Source: Hysterangium stoloniferum (Eukaryota; Basidiomycota; Agaricomycetes; Hysterangiales; Hysterangiaceae). Taken from it: 64,000 nucleotides of DNA. Every line of letters begins with the position of its first letter. Positions within the stretch are counted from its first letter, which is position 1. Under the pieces are notes generated by a model. The model was not told where the DNA came from, searched no databases, and was given only the letters and a program-made list of their open reading frames with translations. Shown here piece by piece: positions 45,814 through 58,400 of this stretch. The position numbers were made by a program, and so were the translations under genes. The stretch covers positions 48,879-112,878 of the forward strand of contig WHVD01000220.1 of the NCBI GenBank assembly GCA_015178975.1. The letters are read 5' to 3'.

Positions 45814-47435
45814 CAGTGGCTTCCAAAACTGTCCCAATGTTGTGGTAATTCTCAATAAATGCTTTATAACCTACCAAATAAATTTTCTAAAATAGTGAAA
45901 TTATTCTCAGATATACCCTACCATACTAGCTTTGATATACCCAAAAGTTACATAATATAGATGGATATTGGTGTCACAGTGAATATTTAAAAATGACCAA
46001 TCATTGGGACAGTTTTGCAACCACCCTTTTTGAATCAGATATCTTGTTATTCTAGTATTTTGTATGGCCTCCCTTAGGCTTTATTACAGCATCAAGTCTT
46101 CTGGGCATATTTTCAATCAGTTTCTGACACTTCTGAGGCTCAATCTTTGCCCATTCCACTTCCACCCTCTCCTATAACCCCTAGACTCCCTTTAATGGTG
46201 AAGGATATTTCTGGAGCTGTTTCTTCAGGTGGAATCAAAGATGTTCTATGGGATTCAGGTCAGGAGACTGTGCTGTCCAGTCTAACACCTGAATATGATT
46301 TTCAAAAAACCATTTTTGTGCCATCTTGGATATGTGTTTAGATTATTATCCTGCTGGAAAATGGCCTCATCTGCTGGAATATCCAAATCTTCAATGCTCT
46401 GGGACAAATGCTGAGCCAGGATCTCCACATATTGTGCAGAATCCATCCTTCCTTCAATCTCTGCAAGCATTCCCACTCCATTCCAACCCATACAGCCCTA
46501 CACCATGATATCTCCACCTCCATACTTGACTGTAAGTTGGGTTGTCCTATCAGAAAGTGGTTCTCCAGCTTTCTTCAACACATATTGATGTCCATCTGAC
46601 CCAATCTTATTGATATTGGTCTCATCAGACCACAAGACCCTTTTCTGATCATCAACAGTCCAGTTTTGGTACTTGAGGGCAAAGCTTAACCTGGCCTTTC
46701 TACATATGTTGAGCCTTGAGCAAAGGTCTTTTTGCATTGACTACAGCTTTGAAACCATGCTGTTTCAAGGTCCTTCTGACTATTTTGGGTGAGACATGAT
46801 ATTTATTGATGGAATTAATGTAGTGTGTGGCCTGGACAGCATTATCTAGTTTGCCAGAGGTGATTTGATATATGTATGTATGATCCTCCTTTGGTCAGTA
46901 GGAGAAAGCTTGGATGGACATCCTCCTTTCAGGTTTTCTTTGTCTATCTCTATCTCCTGAGCAATTCTACTGATAATAGATTTGCTAAGACCTGTTGTAG
47001 AGGCTACATTCCTATTGGAGAGTCCATTTTGTAGGAGGGAGATGGCTTGTTCTCTTTTGAGAGGGGAAATACTTTCATGATACATAAGAATGATAGTTAA
47101 AATGTGACATTTCATGTTACATATCAATTAGAACATCAAATAGATGTCATGTGAACTTTTTTGTAATTTTCCTGGCCCTCTAGAATATAATATGATACAT
47201 ATAATGAAATGTGTGAAAAGAGAGGGTTGCAAAACTGTCCCAATGATCGGTCATTTTTAAATATTCACTGTGACACCAATATCCATCTATATTATGTAAT
47301 ATTTGGGTATATCAAAGCTAGTATGCTAAGGGTATATGTGAGAATAATTTCACTATTTTAAAAAAAATTATTTGGTAGGTTATAAAGCATTTATTGAGAA
47401 TTACCAAAACATTGGGACAGTTTTGGAAGCCACTG
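45814..47435 (-). mobile_element. Second Tc1/mariner element family with IR/DR ends
   Basis: The 1622-bp element is flanked by TA at 45812-45813 and 47436-47437. Ends begin CAGTGGCTTCCAAAACTGTC. Inner copies of the core (GCAAAACTGTCCCAATGAT-like) lie about 200 bp inside each end. Sequence differs clearly from the element at 42425, so it is a separate family. Confidence 0.9.
46052..47127 (-). pseudogene. Decayed Tc1 transposase
   Basis: The N-terminal helix-turn-helix (47127-46846; KREQAISLLQNGLSNRNVAS) and catalytic fragments RVLWSDETNINKIGSDG, AIFQQDNNLNTYPRW and AQSPDLNPIEHLW-like sequence are spread over three frames. The C-terminus KGGHTKY and stop are at 46052-46054. Several frameshifts and stops make it inactive. 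Confidence 0.85.
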
Positions 47436-47689
47436 TATATGGATATTTCTCTTGGCTACTAGATAGTTTAAATACAAGACAATTTAGTTAATATCACCTC
47501 AGCTATTTGGCATACTGCACACAAATACTGAGGTGAGATAGTTATCACTACTTTTATTTATCATTCTTACTCATTTATTACCTAGTATTAATTGTTGTAT
47601 CTAGGTAATCAACTCAGCTATTTGGCATACTGTGTGCAAATACTGAGTATTAATTGTTGTATCTAGACTCTTAAAGCTAATACCTGGAG
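47436..47689. repeat. Short direct repeats next to the Tc1 element
   Basis: CAGCTATTTGGCATACTG occurs at about 47502 and 47612, each followed by a CAAATACTGAG block. GTATTAATTGTTGTATCTAG also occurs twice. A local duplication of about 110 bp is the simplest reading. Confidence 0.6.
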
Positions 47690-48455
47690 GCTCCATGGAG
47701 TATTTCCTGGAAATCATGTCAGGTCCAAACTATCTTCTGGACTAGTATCAAGATCCGGAATCCACTGGAACCTGACCCTCACCCCTCAAGTACCCTTCAC
47801 ATCCCATTCTGGTATTCTGCCCTCAACTAGACACCTCCTGCTACAACCTGGAATCTGTCAGACTCTGCCCTTCCCCAGCTAGTAGCTCCAAGTGTCCTTG
47901 GTCATTTCCCAGATCAGACACCAGCCAGACTTCTGGTATTTGTTCTAGATACTTTGGTCCATGGCCCAATCTTCACCAGATCATCCTTGTCACCTCTCTA
48001 TGCCAATGTTCCAACTTTCCCAGAACCTGTGGCTTTCCCAGAAATATGCACACTTAGTCATTATAGTGTTGGGATCCATTTCTGGATAGTATCAGATGTC
48101 TGTGGATATTCCAACTCACTTCCTTTGTTCCACATTTGGTAACTGACTGGTTGACAGATGTTCTTTTGTTTGTTTATTGTTCTTGCTCTTGTTCCCTAAT
48201 CTGTCCTCATCCTTGTTCCTCATGTATGTATCTTACTTGTGTTTGGAAACAGTTCCAAATAGGTTTTATTATACTCCTAGATATGTAGTACAATCACTGG
48301 AACATCTATACAGTCTTACATACTTACTCTTTAGTTTTAATCTCGAATTAGTTTGTATCTCATTAGCTCTTATCCCTTCTGTCTTTCTGTCCACTCAATA
48401 TCCAAAACTCTCTGGACTCCAGACATCCAGAACCCCCAGGAACTCTGAGTATCTG
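47690..48455 (-). repeat. Dispersed repeat family B, copy 2
   Basis: Reverse-complement homologue of 3600-4345. It is cut at 48455 by the neighbouring Tc1 element. Confidence 0.7.
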
Positions 48456-48559
48456 TAAACACAAAACACTAATAAAATCACATTGGAAGGGTTTTGTCCC
48501 TGGTATAAAAAGAACACAAATTAAACGATCTAGTACTTGGTATAGCCTCCCTATCAAGT

Positions 48560-48820
48560 GTTGAAGTAACAGCATTATGTAAGCTACCTTTGGCAAGCTG
48601 GAATGCAATGTAGGGCAACTGTATAGTTGCATTACACTTATGGATGCTATATATAGTTATACCTCCAAATGTGTAACCTCTTAGTGAAGTTATCACTCAC
48701 TAAGAGGTATGTAAAGGATTCTTTTGTTAGTTACTAGTCATGTTACTTATTCTACCTAGAGTTCTTATTAGGTAGATACTTATATATACTTAGTGAAGTT
48801 ATCACTCACTAAGAGTTCTT
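48560..48820. repeat. Small insertion with repeated hairpin
   Basis: The hairpin CTTAGTGAAGTTATCACTCA with CTAAGAG after it occurs near 48680 and 48790; arms are CTCTTAGTGA and TCACTAAGAG. AGAGTTCTTATT also occurs twice (about 48758 and 48813). The block separates two parts of the Tc1 transposase that should be contiguous. Confidence 0.55.
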
Positions 48821-49583
48821 ATTGAAACTGCATACTCTTGGGTGCCACTTCATACTCTCCCAGCCTCTTTTTGAGGTAATACCAGATGTGTTCAATTGGA
48901 TTAAGGTCAGCAGACTGAGGTGGCCATACCATGACCACAAATCCATTGTCTTTAAATCAATTGGTGGCCTTCTTGCTCTTGTGTTTGGGGTCATTGTTTT
49001 GCTGAAAGACCACATCTCCTGTGTTCTTGCTACATGGTTGCTTGAAGTTCATCTTACAGAATGCTAACATAAAGGTCAGCATCCATCCATCCATCAATCT
49101 TGGTAGAACATCCCAGTCCTTCCCACAACATACAGCCCCACAACATCAGATTTCCTCCTCCAAACTTGACTGTACCCTCAACCAGCCTATCACTGAGCCC
49201 CTCTCTGGCCCTTTTCCACACCCACTTCCTCCCATCTGACCCCAAATGATTAATTTTTGTCTCATCTGACCAAATGACCCTCTTCCAACCATCCACACAC
49301 AGTCCAGTCCGTGTGTGCCAGAGGAAAGTCCATTTTTGCCTTTCTATGCCTCTTAGTGAGTAAAGGCATTTTTCTCTTCACCACAGCCCTCATTCCAGCC
49401 TTCGTGAGTGCTCTATGAACAATCTTCACTGAAATGGACTCTCCAGTCATATTGTTAAGGATTTTGGTGACCTTAGTGGCATGTTCTGCCTTCTAAGAAG
49501 TGATTTGTTGGATGGAATAATATCTGAGGGAGAAAGCTTGCATGGATGGCCACCAGGTGCTTTGGCAAGTGATGGGCAATGGG

Positions 49584-50317
49584 TGTTACGACTGTGTCGC
49601 AACCTGATGGTCTCCAAGGTTATTGCTGCCTATTGACATTTCAAGTTAGCATTCCAAGTCACCATATTGGAAACCGTCAGACCCCCAATGCTGACGTATG
49701 CTTTCAATGATCAAACTCCGTTTATGCCCCTGTCAAATATACTCATACTATCTGGTTAAACTCTGATACATCCCCTTTTCATTATGATGATCCGTTCCAC
49801 TCTATGTTTCACATATGTCTATATATACTTGTAACCCTCGGACTATTTCCTTTTCTTGTAATCCCGCTCTCAGTTATTTCACAGCCTCTGAACTAATTGT
49901 AACCTTCCCGTTCCTAGTCAAGCTTATTTGTCAATACCGATTTCTGCTCTTCTCTTAGTTAGTAATTTCTAGACACCAAATACTTGTATATGAACTGCTG
50001 TAGTTGTAGTTACTAGGCAATCAGAATATCGACTCAGAATACCCTCTTACACCCATAGAAGTCTCATACTAAGTACTCTGCTATCCGCCTTCGTGTGCAC
50101 TTGCCCACTCTCGGTTTCTGACCCCTCGGCCCAACACTCGACTTATCCTTCAGTTCTGATCGGTAACTCACCGAGAGGTACTCGTTGGGACTAGTCTTTG
50201 CCCATTTGAAATCTAAGGACACCCGACGGATAAGGGTGCAGCACATAAGCTGATGCCAAGTCCTTCCAATTGGTCCCCATCGGCCTACCAACATTAGTCA
50301 GTTTTCAGTTCTTAACA
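49584..50317 (+). mobile_element. Solo LTR of family A, second copy
   Basis: The 734-bp LTR begins TGTTACGACTG and ends TTCTTAACA. It has a perfect 5-bp target duplication ATGGG at 49579-49583 and 50318-50322. It interrupts the Tc1 transposase reading. Confidence 0.9.
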
Positions 50318-50639
50318 ATGGGTAAAGCCAATTCTGGATATAGTCAACAGGCCTCTGCAAGTGATTGCAGAGATCTGAGAAGCAGACTTGCCCTTATTGA
50401 GCAAAGTGAGAATGTGGCTAACCTGAGTAGGAGTAAGAGCTTTCATAGTGTAGAATGTTGAGTTGTGGGGATGTTGTTGAACTAGAAGGTGAACAGCTAT
50501 ATATATGTATATCTAATTTGACAGGTCACATGATTAAACAAAACCCTTCCAATATGATTTTATTATTATTTTATTTATAGCATGGGAAATACTAATGCTT
50601 ATGTCATAATATCTTAAGTGTACTGTAGATATCATACAA

Positions 50640-53600
50640 GGCTGTGACCTGTGGGGGGCAAGCCCCCACCATACTACCACCCCACAACTTTACTTGGTCA
50701 CTTTGCAACCTCCTTATATGGAAGCCAAGTTGTTTGCCCTGTATTCTACATGACCTCAAACAGGGCATGAGTCCCCTTTCCTGTACAAGCAACTGTCTTA
50801 TCAGCAACCCATTCCCTGGATGACTGACCAAAACCTGAGATTTGTCACAACTGTCTGCCAGGAAATAGACCATCGTTGTTTGAAATGTGGATCCGAAGCA
50901 AGGATGCATGAAACGAAGGATTAATCCCTTGTTTCTTCAACTCTGGTGACAATTCCAGCTCATAAGTGGCCCCCGGCTCCAGTTCACGAATGATCCTAAA
51001 TGGCCCAATATATTTAGGCACTAATTTTCATGTGTGATTCTTTGGTAACCGTAAGTTCTTTGTAGACAAATATACAAGATCGTTGACCCCAAATGCAACA
51101 GCCTGCCGATGACGATTTGCCTGCCTGGTTTGCTTGACCCAAGTGGCAATAATTGCATCGTGAGCAGCCATGATTGCCAGCTTAATTCGCACTGTGAACT
51201 CTTGAACCCCAGGGTATGTAGTGTCATTATCCCAAATAAGAGGACATGGCAACTGACCATAGTTTAGGACAAATGGCGAAAAGCTGGTAGTTTGAGAGGT
51301 TGCACTATTCATCGCAAACTTGATAGCTGGCAATTTCGAGACCCAATCTCTCTGATTTGGTGAGACACACTGCCACAACATTTGCATCATAGTCCGATTC
51401 GCCCGTTCAGTAGCTCCATCTGTCTGAGGGTGGTATGCCGATGACATCCGTAACTCAACTCCAATCACCCGGTGAAGCTCTCTCCAGAAAATGCTAGTAA
51501 ACAGTGAGTCTCAGTCACTTACAATCCTTACCAGTAATCCATCCAACTTATAAACATGTTTGAATATGACTTCTGCCATGTGACTAGCAGTATAGTTGGT
51601 ATGTGTGGGCACCAAATGGACCATACATGTTAAATGGTCAATTATAACGCAAATGCTGTCAAACTCCCCATGGTGATTTTTGGACACTGGCAACGGACCA
51701 ACAAAATCAATGCCAATTGCCTCCCACGGCTGTGAAGGCACTTCCAAACTGCAGAGGAATCCCTGTGATTTCTGTGTCTCCAATTTTGATGTGGCACAAA
51801 GACTGCATGAGTTGCAGAACAACTCAACATCCTTCGTCATCGATGGCCACCACACTGTGGACCGCAAATATGTGGCAGTTTTCCGTGCCCCTAAATGGGC
51901 CAAAATCGAATGTGCCTGTGAGATTACCATTTTTCACATGCGTCTATTGCCCACAGTAAGGTCAGGTATACAAAGGAGTTTGGTCCCAGCCATATTGAAG
52001 AACAAATGGCTGTCCTGCAACTTGAAACCTTTATACTCCCTCAGTGCGACCAGTATTTTTGAAAAGAAGTGGTCAGTACCATACCTTCCCCAAAATATGT
52101 TGGGAATGTCCAGCCCTGGATTAGAGTCTGAACCAACATTCGCTAGAGAGAAATTGGAGAATGATCCCCCTTGTGACTGGTGCCTCCTGCCCTCCATTGT
52201 CAATGGTGGGTCAATCTCCTCAGAAGGGCTGGGTCCTGTAGCATTGCTAGGTGTACCTGCCCTCATCCCCTGTGGTGGGTTCTCTGTGGGATGACCAGGG
52301 GAACCTTCCCCAGTCTGATCCACGGTATGTTCTTTTGACTTCCTGCCACATTGTCCCCGTGATACTATTCCAGCTAATGTTGCATATGACGGACATGGAC
52401 GAGTGGCCACCCTACCACTGGGGGCACCCCAAGGTTTTTGGAGTTGGAGAACCTTCCAAAAATCCTACTATTTGGCCAAATTTTCTAGGAATTCTTTGAA
52501 CTGATAAATGTTTTGAAAATTTCAAGTTTTAGCAGGATTTTCCAAGGTGGAAAATCATATCTGAAAACTTTAAATATTTGTATCAAAAAACTTTGACTAC
52601 TGATGTTTCCTCAAATTTCATGATACAAATATTTAAAGTTTTTAGATATGATTTTCCACTTTGAAAAATTCTACTAAAACTTAAAAATTTTCAAACAATT
52701 TATCAGTTCAAATAATTCTTAGAAAATTTGGCCAAATATTAGGATTTTTGAAAGGTTTTCAAACTCCAAAAACCATTGGATGCCTCCAGTGTACTCGACC
52801 TCCTCGATGGTTCCTTGGCGACCAGTACCGTAGACCTGGTGTACAATGGTGTTGACACACCTATCCCCCATACCCTTGGAGCTGGCTTTGCTCCCTTCTC
52901 TTCATCATCCAAGAGTGGCGCATTAGTTACATACTCAGATTCCACCCTTACAATCCCCAAAGGTTTGTTACTGTATATCCGCAACAGCGCATCAGCAAAC
53001 ATATTCGACTCCCCGGTAATAAAGTGAATATCAAAGTCAAACTCATTCAAAAGGTCCAGCCAATGTGTCTGTCTTGGAGATAGGCTCTTCTGTGTAAGGA
53101 TATACTCTATACCTTTATGGTCAGTACACACTCGAAATTTGACGCCTAGTAACTGAGGACGAAACTGCTTCAAGGACTCGACAATTGCCAACAACTCTTG
53201 CTCATGCAGAGGATAGTTCTGCTGAGCTGAGTTGAACTTCCTGGACCAGAAGGATACCACTGCCACTGTCCTTACATCATCACCTTGACTCAGGATACCG
53301 CTGGCGCCAGTTAAGCATGCATCTGTAACCAGGTTGATAGTTGGGTGACCTGGTGAGTAGTTCAAAGCAATCTGATACCGATCTCAATGAGCATGAACAA
53401 TACGCTTGACATCCTCAAAAGCACATTGTTCGGTTGCACCCCATCACCACGCCTTGTTGACACTGGTAAGTGTGGCCAGATTGGCCATGGGAATTCGAAT
53501 GCCCTCGCAGTTATTAGCCAGATAGCCAACTGCCCCCAGAAAACCAGCCAAGAGGGCCTTATTTGTAGGTACTTTCCAGTTGGCTACTGTATCTACCTTA

Positions 53601-54753
53601 TGTGGGTCCATCTTTATTCCTTTATCATTTATCACATGCCCTAATAAGTTCAATTCTGAGGTGAACAAATGCATCTTGTCGACTGCTAGGTATAGTTTCT
53701 CCTGACAGAGCACCTTGAAGATGGTTCGGAGGTGCTTTACGTGATCTTCAATGGAATCCGAATATACCACAATGTCGTCAAGGTATACATCCATAAACAC
53801 CCCAATGTATGATGCAAAAAGATGGTTCATGAGAGTCTGATATGTGGATGGTCCATTGCAGTCACCAATCTGTAATGTCAAACTTTCCATGGTCCCATCG
53901 GGAGAAGTGAACAATGTGCAGTGAACATGCTCAGGTACCACTCAGATTTGCTCATATGCGTCTTTGCCCCCAATGAGGCTGTGGTACTTGTGACACACAA
54001 CATTCTGCAGGATGGCCTCGATATCCAGCAAGGGTGTCGTTAATTTATAGGTATTGGCATTCTGTTCGTGCTTGTCGACCACTGTGCATATCCGTAAAGT
54101 TCCGTCAGCATTTGGTGGTTTTGGGATGATAAGCATTGGACACGCATTTGTACCCATTGCTACCCTCCACCGACCATTTCGTAAGTAGGCATTCTTCTTA
54201 TCCTGCCACAGCTGATGCATAGCTTCAGGACATTTAGATGGTCGCCATGAATAGACGTTTGCCTCGTCTATCAGCAGAATAGTATGGTTGACTGCCCGCA
54301 AGGGGGGTAGCCACGTGGATGCTGTATCAGGGTCCAGACCAGCTGCTTCAGCCTGCAAATCAGCCCTTAACCTTTCCAACTCATCCTCAAAAATTTCCGC
54401 CGCTGCTGAGTGTAGTACTGCTACAGTGTCCCCTTCGAGGGGAAGTGGTAGGTTTGACCTGATATTAACTCGTGTAGGATTCAACCCAAGCATTACTCGG
54501 TGTTGAAAAATAAATGGAGTCCCCAATATAGGTCATAGGAATCAAGGTTAGCTACATCAAAATGGTGAGAGCAATTTATACCCTGATAGGTAAACTTAGC
54601 CATTGTGGAAAAATTGATTTTTGACCGTGATCCATGTACAGCCAACTGAAGGGTCAGTGGTTCTTTAGTAACCCACAGCTGATCAACCAAGGCCATTGAC
54701 ATAAAATCTGCCAATGACCTGCTATCAATGTGTGAAGGGTATGCATATATCAT
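50640..54753 (-). pseudogene. Gypsy pol remnant (protease, RT, RNase H, integrase)
   Basis: The protease fragment HIDSRSLADFMSM at 54753 has lost the catalytic DSGAS-like motif. A one-base deletion near 54525 follows. Reverse transcriptase spans 54526-53444 (MLIIPKPPNADGTLRICTVV, VYLDDIVVYSDS). RNase H is at about 53365-52792 (VTDACLTGASGIL). The integrase zinc domain (HSILAHLGARKTATYLR, CNSCSLCATSK) and core (IGIDFVGPLP, SSAYHPQTDGATERANR) lie at 51930-51028, and a chromodomain-like tail at 50909-50640. In-frame stops TGA occur at 53942-53944, 53444-53446, 53384-53386, 51934-51936, 51511-51513 and 51028-51030, plus a TAG at 50746-50748. Confidence 0.85.
52416..52791. mobile_element. 376-bp MITE related to the foldback element
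   Basis: It begins CACTGGGGGCACCCC and ends with the matching GGATGCCTCCAGTG. The 3-bp target duplication TAC is at 52413-52415 and 52792-52794. The two arms of about 185 bp fold on each other and match the outer 170 bp of 32860-33540 and its partner. There is no decamer array. It lies in the gypsy pol frame; removing it with one TAC copy restores a continuous frame across the site. Confidence 0.92.
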
Positions 54754-54761
54754 GATTGGAC

Positions 54762-55369
54762 TGTGGAATAATACATATATTATAGTATTTTATTATTTAG
54801 TTCTTACTCTTTTTCCCTAACTCTCTATATCTTTCGAGCATACCCGTATTTCTTAGTTCGAAGTCTTGTGTATATCTATGGGCGCTCTCAGCGCTAAATC
54901 TCAGACATCTTTTACCCAGCAGACACCACCTCGAAAACAACCCAGACGTCGAATAGTGAGAGGTGTCAAGGGTAATATCTAAGCTACCTATAAGGGTAGC
55001 GTTCTCTAGTCTCCTGACATACTTTGGACTCGAACCGCGAAGGTCGAGTTCCACTCTAAGGTCTTTGTGCTCGTCGACGCTATAGTCGACTCACGCTATT
55101 ATCTCTTTACTTCAGATATTCGGCTTCTCGTTGATTATCTATTTACATTTAGCTACGAGTTGCACCGTAAAGGTCAACTCTTTGTTCTCTCATTCTAGCC
55201 GTCAAGAGCAACTGTACAGTTGCTCTTGTGACGTGTAGCGTGTCTCCTTGCTAGTACTGTCAGTCTAGCAATCTACAGTATTGTACTGAATGGTCAATAC
55301 TTTCTAATAGTAGTTGAATAAACACTATTCTTCATATATTGAGCGGTAGGAATCTAACGACTCTTCACA
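54762..55369 (+). repeat. 5' LTR of the plus-strand gypsy element
   Basis: The 608-bp sequence begins TGTGGAATAATAC and ends CTCTTCACA. A related older LTR is at 32521-38827. The left flanking pentamer is TGGAC (54757-54761), which should reappear after the 3' LTR outside the window. Confidence 0.75.
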
Positions 55370-55370
55370 G

Positions 55371-55388
55371 TGGTGATCCGAGCCGGAC
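55371..55388 (+). promoter_or_regulatory. Primer binding site of the gypsy element
   Basis: TGGTGATCCGAGCCGGAC follows the LTR end by one base, the usual position of a tRNA-complementary site. Confidence 0.6.
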
Positions 55389-55445
55389 CGTTCTTTTCCT
55401 ACGAGGAAAAACTTATTATTTGACTACTAAGACCTGAACATGTGA

Positions 55446-58400
55446 ATGACTACGGGCAAGAATCAAACACCTAGGCCTTCATCAACGCCGAGTAGCTCCA
55501 TGCCTCGTCAAAAATCTTCTAACCTAGAACCACCCCGTAACGTCACCCCAAGGAAGTCTTCGTCGACTTTTCAAGGATCAGCTCCTCCGGAGGATTCCCC
55601 CAGAGTAGTAGCTGGATCGTCTACGAACATTCCCCAGCTTCCTCAAGGATCAGCTCCTCCAGAGGATTCCCCCGGAGTAGTAGCTGGATCGTCAACGAAC
55701 ATCCCCCCCGATCCACCTGAGGAACGCTCATCACTCGAGCAGTTGGACACCCCTGGAGCTAACGTTGAGCCTAATCGAGCACCCACGCCTGTTCTCAGAT
55801 TCCCTCCGAGACAGGTCATCCTTAAGCAGTTCCTCGGAGGTCATATGGTTTACGCCCAGCCCATCGACTACAAATGGGATATGTACTACACCGATTGAAT
55901 CCCCGAGGATCAGGTTACCCCCTTCGTGGAGGAGTACAGTACAGATTACCCTATTCTACCGGAGACTGTAGCAGTCTGGTTAGGGCGTTATCAAGCAATT
56001 TTATCGGTGTGAGATTTATTCACGCGACCAGGGAACCTTGAGGATTTGACCCAATCAATTCCTGAATGGTCGAACGAGGTGACGACCACTATGGAAGGAG
56101 GAAGAAGAATTCTCAAGCGGGAGGTGTTTTCTCTGTTCCTTGAAGCACTTCGTACGCATGATGATGTGTTGCAGATCCTGCATGTCCTGCTTAGTGGAGA
56201 TCATGTTGTGCCTAAGGTTGACTACCAGTACATGTACATCCATATGTTGGAGGAGTCTCTCAATGGAATCACGCCAAATCTATCGCTGGCATACCTCACT
56301 TTAAGGGGTCGGTTGAAGCGGAACCAAAGAAGACTTGATAAGATGGTTTTAGAGGTACTCCTCCCCTATAACGACTCGATCCAGGTCCCTGATTCGCCTA
56401 TCTCCATGACCAATTCGTTCATTCGCAACTTAAACGGGTCCCCTGATACTCGTTTTCTGCATTCTCTCAACCGTCCTGTAATATTGGAGGATTTTCCACT
56501 GGACTTGAGGACGCAGGTGATAGAACGCCTTCAGGAGAAGAGGATTGAGGTCTGCGCTCCCTTCCATCAACCCCAGCCGTGTCGACTTCTGAATGTGACG
56601 GAGATCGAGAGACAAATCGCGATGGAACCGGGCCTAACGTCTCTCCAGGGAGATCACCGCTCTCGCGTCGCATTTGAGAGAGTCTCCAACAGCCCTAACT
56701 TCAGGAATGAAGTGACCACTCTCAGAAACCGATCAGTCACCAACAAGGGTCGACCGTCCTTCTCCATGGCATTCACTGAGGGCATAGCTGGCCCAGTTGC
56801 TGGTCGAGGATCGCTTAATTCAGACGGTCCCCGCCATTCTCTACCGATCGCTTCAAACCCTTTCTTGCCATCAGGAGGACCCCCTAGCGATTCATCCGGG
56901 AGTTCGAATACTTCGGACCAGGGAGGGAACTCAGGACGTGGGGAGTGCCACAATGGAGTGCCTAATACCCCTTTTCGAACTCTGATGTGGTCTCGAGCTA
57001 GCGCGCTTATTGATGACTTACCTAAGGACAAGAAGGTCACTCTTAACACCAACGACCTTAAGATCAAATGGTCTGATCTCCCTGAATACAACGGAGCTCA
57101 ATCCGAGGCCCTGGACTATATCATGGACATCATGAGTCTCGCGGAGATATCAGACTCTATGAGTGCGATCTTAGGAGTTGCTCTGCCAAGACGACTCACG
57201 GGGCACGCTAAGGTCTGGTGGAGCACCTTAGACCATGAGCATCGTACTGAATTCAGTCAATCTCATGGGTCGTTTCTTTGGGGTATCGTCGAAGGATTGC
57301 TTGGAACCCGTTGGCGTGAATCCTTAGCCTTAGAATGGGAAGCTATGAAATTTCGACAGGCTGGTCACGATCGTGAGACACCCGTCCACTATATCCAATG
57401 GAGAGTTAAACTTTATCATTTCCTGTACGGGTTCCACCAGGACAGAGGGGATGAGACACGCAGACTCATTCTCACGCTGCCTACGGAATGGCTCTACCTT
57501 CTTCAAGGACAACCCATCAATGATATCATGAGTTTACAGACTTATGCTAATAACCTGCAAGAAGCTCTGATTAACGCTTGGGTCCAAACACACCGGGAAC
57601 GTTACAGGTTCCAGAAACCGCGCATAATGTTATCGGAGGGTCAAGAATTGGATTTTAGAGTCACCGGCGACTCCTCTTCACCTAACCATATTCTCGTTAG
57701 TGAGACTAACGAGAGAGGCTCAACGAGAAGGACCGTTCCGGACATCGCTGATCCAAAACAGGGAAAGCGTCAAGGAAAAATGTTCTTCGAGAGGAGTAAC
57801 AAGAGGAGTTCGGTCAAACCCACCAAGGAATGTTGGATATGTGGAAGCCCGGAGCATTTTAAAATAGATTGCCCCCACGCGGGCAAGATGTCTCATTATG
57901 TCTCTATCAATAAATGCTCTGCACAGGATATGTCAGAGGAAACTGAGGAGCAAAGGTTATATGAGGCAGTTCATGGACTATCTATACAAGGACAAGTAAA
58001 TAGCTCTGATGACGAATTGACCATTGTTCCCATTTATACACCCCAAGTCAGAGACGACTCAGTAAGAGAAGGAGATCAAATGACCGGTGAAACTCTTTCG
58101 TCTGAGGTCTACGTATCCATACTCGCTGCAGATTTTTTCGAAAAGGGAGATCGGTTGAGCGCACACCGGCAGGACCTTGAAGGCCTGACCGAGAACCACT
58201 GTCAGGTTCAGAATTATGACGAGCAAATCAACTTGGACTCACTCTGTTTACCTGGAGCTGACATTGACACATTCCCATTTGATCCTGGAAACCCCCCCGA
58301 CTTACTACCGTATGATGACTCAGATTCGGAGGACGGTGATAGCGATCCAGCCGTGGATTCCTCCTTAAAACATATTCCTTGTCGAAGCGAATGCAGGAAT

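Larger units (their letters stand above)
48530..50446 (-). pseudogene. Tc1 transposase remnant, interrupted twice
   Basis: The helix-turn-helix start (MKALTPTQVSHILTLLNKG) lies right of the LTR. GGHPCKLSPSD, ALTKAGMRAVVKRKMPLLTK, VIWSDETKINHLGSDGRKW and a decayed DDE region lie left of it. The terminal GYTKY stop is at 48530-48532. Frameshifts separate most pieces. Confidence 0.82.
48458..50640 (-). mobile_element. Third Tc1 element, split by a solo LTR
   Basis: Inner terminal repeats of the AAACCCTTCCAAT type lie at about 48480 (inverted) and 50537, the same family as the remnant at 41240-41706. The outer tips are lost on both sides. The transposase runs from 50446 to 48530 on the minus strand and is interrupted by the solo LTR at 49584-50317 and by a small hairpin-bearing insertion near 48560-48820. 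Confidence 0.78.
50640..54761 (-). mobile_element. Ty3/gypsy element, minus strand, truncated
   Basis: This decayed pol runs from the protease to the integrase tail. The gag part is missing because the plus-strand gypsy LTR starts at 54762 inside it. No LTR of its own is visible. It carries a 376-bp MITE at 52416-52791. Its 3' side meets the Tc1 remnant near 50640. Confidence 0.82.

Noticed and set aside
51680-52294. 204-codon plus-strand frame
   Set aside because: It is antisense to gypsy integrase on the minus strand.
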